Source of the DNA: Acheta domesticus
Taxonomy: Eukaryota; Arthropoda; Insecta; Orthoptera; Gryllidae
DNA length: 64,000 bases
Direction: 5' to 3'
NCBI GenBank assembly: GCA_031308135.1
Contig: JAHLJT010008446.1
Location: forward strand, 162,065,532-162,129,531
Part shown: positions 55,380 to 64,000 of the stretch, piece after piece
How the letters are laid out: every line of letters begins with the position of its first letter
How positions within the stretch are numbered: position 1 is the first letter of the stretch
The notes under the pieces: model-generated
Told to the model about the DNA's origin: nothing
Databases searched by the model: none
The model's input: only the letters and a program-made list of their open reading frames with translations
Position numbers and translations under genes: made by a program

Positions 55380-55439
55380 AAAATTTATATCATAACTACT
55401 ATATCACTTCATAATTAATTGTAATTATGTAAAGAAGAT
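55380..55439. repeat. 60-base direct repeat, unit 2
   Basis: Identical to 54838-54897. It lies inside the TIR element, whereas unit 1 lies outside its left end. Confidence 0.9.
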
Positions 55440-55889
55440 ATTTAAGAGTTGATTTGTGAATCAAATTAACTTCTCATGGCTTCATGTTGGTTTTTTGTTC
55501 GCGGAAATTACGGGTCTTTAATTACAATGTTTACTACCTTTACAATGTTTTATGGAGTATATTTCTCATGACAATACTGTTCACTTAAATCATAATTATT
55601 GGCATTTTTTAAGATATCAGTTAGTAGATATCTAAAGCACAAGAAATAATCACAACTGGTTTTAATTTTAAATTATATCACGAAAATTGGACATTAATCA
55701 TTTAATTGCTGATTGGCATAAAGAAATGTTACATCCTATTTTCGAAAATAATACAAAATATAACAACGCTATTTTCAACGTACTACAAATATTGTTGCAT
55801 TTAAAAGGGCGAAATCTGATAATCAGAATTGCCACTAAAAATACTGAGACTGAAGTGGCACAAAATTTAATTTAATTAAATATTTACGG
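55440..55889. other. No gene recognised, interior of the TIR element
   Basis: AT-rich DNA. The frame at 55687-55875 (TATAACAAC-rich, MDINHLIADWHKEMLHPIF) does not resemble a known protein. Confidence 0.35.
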
Positions 55890-58095
55890 TCGCCAGCCAC
55901 AGAAGTGGCACATTAACATTGACTTTATTGATTACCTAGCCTCTCAAACTCAGTGTGGAGCCAGAGGTAGAAATCTGACCAGTGCACCTACCGGAAGATT
56001 GCGGAGTCAACAAGAAACCTCCTGAGCAATCAGACATTTTAACCAAAGACTTACTTGAAGTGTCAATAATTACACTTATTACAGGCACTTAAGGACGGTC
56101 ATCTAACGAGACGAGAGGATCCTTAATTAGGAGGAGATCACATATCAAACATATGACTTCAACACAACAAATTACATTTATTAATCAATGAATGTGCCGA
56201 AGCATGTACAAGACCGAAGACTACACCTGTAAATACATAATCATAGTTACATCTTGAAAAGGGGGATTGCTCCCAGGCAACAAACATCTGAAAGTAATGA
56301 GTCAGAATTACAACCAATATCAAAAACAGCAAAATTACAATGAATATACAAGCAGAATTACAACAAATCTTAGACAATTTCTGGAACAATAGTAAAAACC
56401 AGTGAAATTACAATAAATTACAACAATTTCTAGAACAATAGCGAAAAACAGTGAAATTACAACAAGTGGAAAATTGACATGTTAGATAATAACAATCTGA
56501 AAAAAAGATTGTTTACACAGATTAATATTGCCAAGCGCAAGTCGTAATATAACCCATTGTAGGGATAGGCTTGCGCCGCAATGAAAATTACCAATTTGGC
56601 AAGGTAGACAGCTCACGAAGTACCTTTTTTTACATATAAATAAACAAATTGAGTTTTACGCTGTAGGAATCGAACAATATATTTCTCTTGAGAAAAAACC
56701 CACTCGGGGAAAAAACCTCTACATACTTTAAACCTGACAATCAAAACACAGTAAAATTAACAATTCTTGGAATACAAAAGATTGGTGCAAAAAATGGTAC
56801 TCTTCTCATAACAACACTTGCATTAATCATGTACGTATTAGCAATGATATTTTTGTGTTGCTAGGTCTAAAATTGCCACTCGGGCAATATTTCAACAATA
56901 GGACTTGCAGGTGTAGCTGCGGGTCGCATTGCCCGCTCTCCCTGCGAAGCCACAAACTTACAACCAAGAATAAGACAGACCTGACGTAGCTCAACAGGCC
57001 CTTGTGCTTGCCACGGAGCCGAACAATGGACAGACTTGCTTTCCACGACCACTGCCAGAACAGTACGGGCCGCACAAGCTGCCACTTTTACCTGCAACAA
57101 TTACGAAGCTGGTCCACGTTGAGTGCCTCGCCTATTCCAATCCACTGCGAATAGGCCTACTGACACCCGGATGCGCGTGCAGCAACACTTCACGTTAGGC
57201 GCGAAACCGCCTTATAAATTCACATGTAAAAAGCCGCCAGACTGTCAACATAGAGAAATCAGCATTAGAACATAGCAACACAAAACATCACATATAAAAC
57301 ACCATTGCACCAAAAAACTTAAGTCCAAATCGGACACATTGAGAGAGACCACCAGAACCTGTGAATCTTCAAAACATAACGACCCGTAGGCCGGGCTATC
57401 TTGCAAAGAGAATTTCCAATTAACAACCAAACGGACAGAGTTACATCCCTGCAAGTAGCAGAGAACAGGAGCGCGCGGCCCCGTTATATACCATATGACA
57501 GAGTTTAGTAGGTTTCCGCGGCACTATTTCGGGAAGCGTAGACGTACCAGTACACAGAGAACAGCCAATCAGAAAACACAAAATTCCCGCTTCAGCGCTC
57601 CTCGCTTTACAGAAAGCATAGGAATATTACAGAAAGTTGATAGCCCCCGATTAGGTCGTTATCTAGGAGTGGCCAGTGGAACTAGAGCTGTGATAACATG
57701 TCATTGAATAATATCTGATTTTGACTTTTTACAATTTCCAGAGGCTGTACCTTGGAAGTTGATAACCAAATCTTATATTTACATTATTACCTCAGTATTT
57801 TGACATATAGAACAGCCAGTTTGAGGGCTGTATAAGTAAGTTATAAGAAAATGAAAAGTTGCAGAATTAAAAATTCTGTGCAATACTGAAAAATACTCAG
57901 AAAAAACGCAAATTTGAATAGAATCTTAACATTAATACATTGGTACAAGATGTTTTGTGTGACCACACAAGGTACAACAAACATAAATACCTTAGCTCTA
58001 ATAGTATTTTTACAATAAATTAATTTGAGTGAAAATAATATATTATTCTGAGTACATATGTTTCTCATATTTCAGGCTTCTCTTGAGGCTTAAAT
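55890..58095 (-). repeat. LTR-like repeat L, copy 2 (uninterrupted)
   Basis: It is collinear with 24570-27180 without the SINE. The minus-strand TATA motif GGTATATAACGGGGCCGCG lies at about 57480-57500, followed by a GC-rich start region. A minus-strand AATAAA lies at about 55923, giving a transcription unit of about 1.55 kb. The shared GCGGGTCGCATTGCCCGCTC lies at 56918. If it is an LTR, the U3-like part is about 600 bases. TG/CA ends and a target duplication are not convincing, so the class is open. Confidence 0.6.
56867..57100 (-). other. Short minus-strand frame in repeat L, copy 2
   Basis: A 77-codon frame begins MLQVKVAACAARTVLAVVVE and holds GERAMRPAATPAS. A second frame (56827-57075) carries VRLRGKHKGLL, matching VRLRGRHKGLS of copy 1. 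Together the two copies suggest an ancestral short coding region or leader, now frameshifted. Confidence 0.35.
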
Positions 58096-58960
58096 GTAAC
58101 ATTGTTTAATCAATCAGAGGTCGACATGATTGAAAATAATAAATAGGTGGCTTGAACTTGAAGTTGATTTCTTGGCCTGAAATATGACAAATATTGAGTT
58201 GTTTCTAATAAAAGAACTTATACAAGAAACTACAATTTATTTACTGTTTACAGAAGAATTATTTAAATTTCTAAGTTAATTTTATATAGATTAAATTAAT
58301 TCATAATTTGAAATGAAAACATTCAATTTTGTGCTTTAAAATATTCTCTATGCTTGTAAATACTACGAACTAAATGGACCAATACTTGTCGCTCAAATGA
58401 ACATTCAGTTGCAACTGACATCACAACGGATACAGACAAGTTTCAGCAACCGTTAAAAACAATAAAGGTCGGATAGGCCAATAATCACCCACAAGCAAAA
58501 TATTATAGAAAGAACATTCGATTACAGTCTGCTCCCATTTGGTAACACAGAAAAAAACGGGTTAAAAATATTTTCTCATGACTACTAACAATGTATATAG
58601 CAACATGTCTATGTCGATAAATCAGTTATCTCTTGCGGAAATTCACAAAAAACTTACAACTTACAACTTACAACTTTTCCGCACTTTTTCACTTTGCACT
58701 GACATTTCGCTTGTGATTTCACAACTGAACTGTTTCGCAGTAGACGCGGACAAGAGCTCTCAAATTCGTGGGGGAGGTGCTCTAGGGGAGGTAATTAATG
58801 TTGGGTGGAAGATGAGCGGTTGCAGCAAAGTTTATCACGACGTGTTTCTTACAAAAATTAATAACAGATAAAACTAAAATTCGTAAAAAACATTTATTAG
58901 TACTTTAGACTATATATAGTTATTATTACTGTTATTAGTTTTATTATTTTAGCTGCTAGG
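58096..58960. other. No gene recognised, interior of the TIR element
   Basis: AT-rich, with a 97-codon frame (58578-58871) that has no familiar motif. A short tandem ACAACTTACA occurs three times at about 58648-58675. Confidence 0.35.
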
Positions 58961-59441
58961 AGGGGCAGCGGTCTTCCCGCCTGCCCCTCGCTGGAAATTA
59001 CCATGGAAGCAGAGTCCGCCGCATGCGGCGGGCAGTGATGTTGAGTCACAAGCGAACGCACTGGGTAATGCCTGCTCTGCAGGGTTGGCCATTTTTACAC
59101 CGGCGAAATCAAAGGGCCAATTCGCAAATTCAGGATGTTTTTTAATTGACTTGCAATGTGTATTGGCACCCAAAATTTACACCATGAGATCAAAAGGGCA
59201 TGTACATTCAATTAAAAAAATATGAGGGTGTTTCGACATGTTACATCGCGGCATTCCCTTGTGAGTTCTTGGCGTGGCACCAGGCAGTAGAGCAATCTCT
59301 GAAATCACATCGGTCCATTTCACTTTCAACATGCATCATGGCGAATCCCTCGTATGCTACAATCATTGTAAGCACTGAGTTCACATGTTCACCAAAAGAA
59401 TCAATGGAAGTAACGTGAAATAACTGTGATTTTCTCATTAA

Positions 59442-60260
59442 CCCTCAACTGGCGTGGTGGGTTTTTGTTACGTAACCGGCGTCGTGGTGCCATTTTGACC
59501 CCACGCCTTTTTTTCATTTCTTTGTGTAATTTGTAATGCAATTTGAACTATTTCTGTTGAGTCACATTTTTATTGGATTTTCAAAATAATTTAGATAGAA
59601 TAATTCATATTTAATATATTTTTCTGAACTGAATAATAATTAACAATTTTTGTGACATTACTGATAAATAATAAATAAAACTATATTTTTCTTATAAATT
59701 TGTGATACGTTATTGATTTCGTATTATCAATTTCTGATACACATATTTAACAATAAAATTATTAACATTATTATTACATTATTACATTATTAACATTATT
59801 AAATTAAAAACATTATTGCAAAAATAGACTTATAGTCATTCCTTTCAAATGTTTGCCTGACATTTGTGACACATTGATCGGCAACATGTATAACAATTTT
59901 CTTTTTCCGTCATTTTTTCCGCTCTATATTGCGTACCGCTTCGTTTTCCTGGTTTCTTGTGGATTACATTTAGCACCAGGAATACATTTCTTCAATATTC
60001 TTGCGATGGTTCCGCAAAGTTCTCTAAGTAGTTGCATATTCAAGAGTCTGATATGAGGTTCGGCAAGATGACGTGCCAGCATCTTCAACAAATCTTCCCT
60101 TCACAGTCATTCCCGTTTTGCATGTCTTCAGTGTCATAATTATTCTCCACTTCTAACCACGTAGTGATGGCGACATCACGGTCCGCGTCCTCCCAAAATA
60201 CAGTCTTCAATGAAGACGCTATTTTAAACGTAGTTGCGTAACTGGCGTGGTGGTACCGCT
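59442..60260. mobile_element. Possible piggyBac-type relic, left end only
   Basis: TTAA (59438-59441) is followed by CCCTCAACTGGCGTGGTGGG. A related GTAACCGGCGTCGTGGTGCC lies at 59475 and GTAACTGGCGTGGTGGTACC at 60237, in direct orientation. TTAA-CCC with nearby repeated motifs fits a piggyBac end, but no inverted right end and no transposase block could be found. Confidence 0.35.
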
Positions 60261-60871
60261 GTGACACCAACAAATATTTTCACTCACGCCACAGCAAAAC
60301 AACTGCACGAAATTCAACAATACTTCTCAAATCAAACGATAAGGATGTTATTTGAAGGTCAACAGCATACCAACAAAATACCAACATCGTACTCAGCCCC
60401 CTCATCCATTATATACCCGAGCGCTGACTACACCAGCGCAGACCAGCCCTGAGGAAGACCGCGCAAAAGATGATCGAAATGTCGGCTACAGAGCCCTTTT
60501 CTTTAACTTTCCCCCGCCAGTAGCCCTGGCGAGGCGGTCGTTTATTGACTTGAGGGGGTTACATGCGCCGCAGCTCTATGGCTTGTGCGGCAAAGAAGAG
60601 GGCAGCTTATTAATGAACTTATTAACTAACTTAATACTAACTTAACCTATGGATGAAGCCAGCACTTTGGCCGGCAACCTAAGATTTAATTTCTTGGGTA
60701 ATGTTCTTTGTCTTTGCTTTCTTGTTTGCTGTTTCTTGATTTTTTTTATCATTTACACACACATTCATGCTAAGATTTATTTACAATTCACACACGCACG
60801 CACTTCCACACGACATATTTACACTGCACTGTACGCCACGGCGCCGACTTTTCTCAAAGCGTCCGTGACGG

Positions 60872-63810
60872 CTAGGCACTATGCGCCCTGGTGGCGGTAG
60901 CTGACAGGTCCGCGGGCCCCGCTTCGTCGCCGGCCGCCGGTCCCTCACTCGTCCCGCACGGGGCCTCACGCCGCTGCTCGCAGAGCTCTGCAAGAAGCTG
61001 CGGCGGAAGCACCCGGAACGTGAAGGGCACTTGCTTGGGCCCTCCTGTGGCAAAGTAGGTCCGGTGGACCTCGCAGTTCACCGCCCGGACGGTTTCGCGC
61101 AAGAGCCGCGGAGCTTGCGGGCCCAGCGCCCGCGTGAGCGCCGTGCGTGCTCTCCGGCGGATCTCCTCCGGCAGCTGGCGGTTTACGCCCAAGGCCCCAT
61201 AGGTTACTTTGTTTCTATGGTGGCGGTTTGGGGGAGGGGGAGAAAGATGCGGCCGCGTTGCGGTGCGTACCGCTCGGTTCTCAGCCGCCCAGATCGGGCG
61301 CAAGGTCGAGACCGGCGCTGCCGCGAAGGTTTCGGAAGCATATGTCCACAAGCTACGTATGCAGGCGGTAAAGGGGAGACGCTTCTGTGAGAGAAGCAGG
61401 TCCGGGGAGCTGAGGAGAGGACGTAGAAGGGAGGTCCTTGCAAGAATTTTTTGGCGGAGGTTCTTGGCGTGTTTGTCCCATAGAATCCGCGATCTAGTGT
61501 CACGCCAAGGTACTTCGCGCTTGGGGACCAGGGGAGATGCGCGCCCGCCAGCGGCACCGTTTCCTCGAGGTCTGCCCTCTGACGGGTGAAGTTGACGGTC
61601 ACGCACTTTGAAGGGTTTAGAGCCAGGCGTTTCTGGCAAAGCCAGGTTGGAAGGGCGGCGAGGCATTCATTCAGATATCTCACTGTTTGCCTGCTGTTCG
61701 CCGATTTCGCGTAGTACGCAAAGTCGTCCGCGAACATCAGGAGCCCGCAACGCTGGATTCCCGTTCTCCTTTCTGCTAGCAGCGGCGTATCATTGAAGTA
61801 CAGTCCGAAGAGGGTGGGGGAAAGCACGCTTCCCTGTGGTACCCCCGCCTCGGCACGTCTTAGGGACGACTGTACGCCATTAACTCGCACTCTGAACGTC
61901 CTCTCTGTGAGAAAACTACCTATCAGGCTGGTGTAGTAGTCGCTTATCCCCGACTCGATGAGACATAAGAGTGCTCCCTCATGCCACACCGTGTCAAAGG
62001 CCGACCGCATGTCCAGGAAGACGGTAGGTAGAGTCTGCCGCCTCTCGAGAGAGAGGCCGATCTTGGTGCAGAGGCGCGTCAGCTGCTGCGCGGAGCTGTG
62101 ACCCGTTCTGAAACCGAATTGTTCGTCTCGGAGGAGACCTAGGCGCCGTATATCCTGCTGCAAGCGCACCAGTATGAGGCGTTCTAGAGTCTTACCTAGG
62201 AGCGAGACTAGACTAATGGGTCTGTAACTAATCGGCAGGAAGAGGCTTTTACCGCACTTGGGTATTAAGCAAATGCTCGCAGTTTTCCACGCACGCGGGA
62301 AATATCATTGTGGTAGGCAGGCATTAAAGAGTGCCAGGAGAAATTCCACCCCTTTGTCGCCGACGGCTCTCAATTGGGCGACGGTGATGCCGTCCGGGCC
62401 GCAAGATTTTTTGGGGTTTAGACGTCGGAGCGCTCCGCGGAGTTCTCCGTCCGTCACTCGGCGGGCTGATGTGTTCGGTGGCTAAGTGACACCATATGCG
62501 CTCCACAGTCAAGTGAGCATCAATAGCTCCGGGATCGTTGGGTCTGAACTGCCGCTCGAGCGAGTCAGCAAAGACTTCGCTTTTAGCGGCGTCGTCCCAC
62601 ACATACTCCGGTGCCGGAGGAGGTTGACCAGGGAGCCTTGGGGCGTCCGCGTTGGTCTGAATAGGGTGGTTTACTCCTGGTTGCCGCCCCAGAGCTAATG
62701 ATAAGCCCCAAAGGCGTTTGTCGTGGAGATTGCACTCTTCAATTGTACTTTTCCACCGAGCGTTTCTCTCGTCTCTCAGAGACGCACGGAATTCTCGGCT
62801 CAGCGCTCTCGCCCGCTCCCCGTCTGCGGGATCACCAAATAGGCGGTGAAGCTTTACTGCTCTGCGGAGCGCTTGCAGTGTCCGTCTCTGCTCACATGTG
62901 AGCTCGGGACGAGAATCCGGCACGCGCGTCACTTTCGTGACCTTTTTGTATACGGACATAATCGTGTCAGTGAACAAGTTCACCGCAGATTCTATGTCCA
63001 CATTGGTCACCAGCGGTCTCTGCTCGAGCAAATTGCTCATTTGAGCTCGATAACCTTCCCAGTCAGTGTGGCGCGTTGTTCGCATTGTTTGTTGGCGTAC
63101 TGCGACAAGAGATGTCACCACACATATTATCGGATTGTGATCGGAATCCAGTTCGGGTAATGACGACGGTACGTCGCCATCAACTCCCTTCACGATCGCA
63201 AAGTCTATAATACCCGGTCGTTTGCACGTTCCGCGCTGGGTTGTCGGGAAATATGTGGGACGTTTCGGTGCGCATACATATACGCCCCGTCTCCTCGCTG
63301 CTAGAGTGGCTAGATTGGTACCGTTCCTGTTGGAACCTAAGCAACCTTACGACCGGTGTCTTGCATTGAAATCATCAAGTAGTAGAACCTTGGTGTCGAG
63401 AGCGGGAATAGCTTCGATTTCGGAGGCATTAAGAGTTTGATCTGGGCAGTAGACAGACACGACAAGGAGTCGGCCACTCAAATGTGTACTCCAACCGCCG
63501 CGAGTGACGTTAGCATTAGGGTCGAGAGGTTTGCTTGTAGCTGAGGGATGTCGCGGCGAATGTTCAATGCTTTGACACCGCCTCCCAATCTGCCTTCGCG
63601 GTCGCTCCGGTATGTTGTGAATCCTTGAATTCGGAAGTCGCTCCGGGCGTTGAACCACGTCTCCTGTAACGCCATGATATCGAGTTCATACGTTCGAATG
63701 AACTCGCCTATTTGCTGGGCTTTGTGAAATGCGCTGCGCGCATTCCAGGTGCATGCACGCAGCGGTTGCATGCAGGTAGATTCTGGGCGTCTCCTAGTGG
63801 TTTGCGCCAT
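60872..63810 (-). pseudogene. Jockey-like LINE ORF2 (endonuclease and reverse transcriptase)
   Basis: It starts MAQTTRRRPEST at 63810. Endonuclease: LRACTWNARSAFHKAQQ, IMALQETWFNARS (E present), GGGVKALNIRR; after a frameshift near 63510, LLVVSVYCPDQTLN and LLLDDFNARH (DDFN for the usual GDFN); then PELDSDHNPI (63150) with SDH. Reverse transcriptase: YRPISLVSLLGKTLERLI (about 62210), EQFGFRTGHSSAQQL, VFLDMRSAFDTVWHEG (62025), AGVPQGSVLSPTLFGLYFND (61840), LLMFADDFAYYAKSAN (61735), KYLGVTLDR (61510). A frameshift at about 61494 leads to the tail with CIRSLWTYASETFA and PIWAAENRAVR. Further breaks lie near 63350 and 62460. FADD is intact, but the frames are not. Confidence 0.85.
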
Positions 63811-64000
63811 CTTCAGGGAGGAGAGATGCTAGCTGTGCGAGCATGCCAGAAACTGGTTTCTGGAGAATGCAGCAGGGGCAGCCGCGGGTGGAGCGCTGGA
63901 CCGCGACTCCACCGCATCGCGACGCGTGCCCTGCGACGCGGGGGCCTGAGTGGCGTTTGCCTCTGCTAGGCTCTATACCACCTGTCACCAGGCTGTCCCG
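63794..64000 (-). pseudogene. Jockey-like LINE ORF1 (gag-like), C-terminal end
   Basis: The frame is open from the window edge to a TAG at 63794. It ends GCPCCILQKPVSGMLAQLAS and LLPEDGANH. No complete CCHC knuckle is in view. Its stop lies 17 bases past the ORF2 start codon (ATG at 63810), so the two genes overlap in different frames, as in Jockey-type elements. The identity rests on position and overlap more than on sequence. Confidence 0.55.

Larger units (their letters stand above)
54956..59265. mobile_element. TIR element of about 4.3 kb containing repeat L
   Basis: The left end ACTCACTAGGGAATGCCGCG and the inverted right end ACTCACAAGGGAATGCCGCG match closely. The similarity runs on through GATGT.ACATGT.GAAACA, CCCTCATATTTTTTT and TTGGxCAACCCT for nearly 190 bases. 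The flanks TTCTAG (54950-54955) and TTCTTG (59266-59271) may be a target duplication. The interior outside repeat L shows no transposase. It may be nonautonomous or internally deleted. Confidence 0.6.
60640..64000 (-). mobile_element. Jockey-like LINE, 3' part to ORF1 end
   Basis: A GC-rich element on the minus strand, unlike LINE family A in composition and protein. It includes the end of ORF1 (63794 to the window edge), ORF2 with endonuclease and reverse transcriptase (60872-63810), and a 3' untranslated region (about 60640-60870). The exact 3' end is unclear; a T run near 60738-60745 may be the worn poly(A). The 5' end lies beyond the window. Confidence 0.8.

Noticed and set aside
60872..63988. 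Plus-strand frames in the last 3 kb (for example 61031-61390)
   Set aside because: They are shadows of the GC-rich LINE coding strand, which carries all RT and endonuclease motifs on the minus strand.

Overview
The window looks like transposon-dense, AT-rich intergenic DNA from an arthropod, most likely an insect; the species cannot be named from the sequence. I found no gene that I would call a functional host gene, no rRNA, no true tRNA gene, no CRISPR array and no bacterial operon structure. Nearly all recognisable coding sequence belongs to broken mobile elements: non-LTR retrotransposons (LINEs), one Ty3/Gypsy-type LTR element, a hAT DNA transposon, a second DNA-transposon family with GGG...CCC ends, several TIR elements without recognised transposase, and three tRNA-headed SINE families.

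Layout. 1-1.3 kb: two pieces of one LINE family joined tail to tail, then an antisense transposase fragment. 3.3-6 kb: a dispersed repeat (called G here) and a 1.5 kb TIR element. 6-15.6 kb: small dispersed repeats (H, J, K), a transposase relic split by a SINE at 8.1 kb, and a second SINE at 11.9 kb. 15.7-19.6 kb: inverted copies of G and of repeat X, then a minisatellite. 21.5-23.5 kb: a TIR element inside an AT microsatellite next to repeat X. 24.2-30.6 kb: CT-rich DNA, an LTR-like repeat (L) carrying a SINE, a 5'-truncated LINE and a 1.3 kb array of 12-base repeats. 30.7-33.4 kb: 3' half of a Gypsy-like element with its 3' LTR. 33.4-43.3 kb: three more G copies, one split by a 2.55 kb TIR transposon, one by a 0.86 kb MITE, with a SINE and a piggyBac-like MITE. 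45.9-53.4 kb: a three-level nest, in which repeat X holds a 6.6 kb hAT element, whose transposase gene holds a 4.0 kb LINE. 54.9-59.3 kb: a TIR element that contains the second L copy. 60.6-64 kb: a GC-rich Jockey-like LINE on the minus strand, running off the window.

The features do not form a pathway. They record successive insertions, and their relative age can often be read from target-site duplications (TSDs) and interrupted copies. The most informative structures are the X/hAT/LINE nest, the TIR transposon at 34602-37153, and the paired L repeats, which share a TATA box, a polyadenylation signal and a similar short reading frame on the minus strand. All family names come from motif recognition; no database search was possible.
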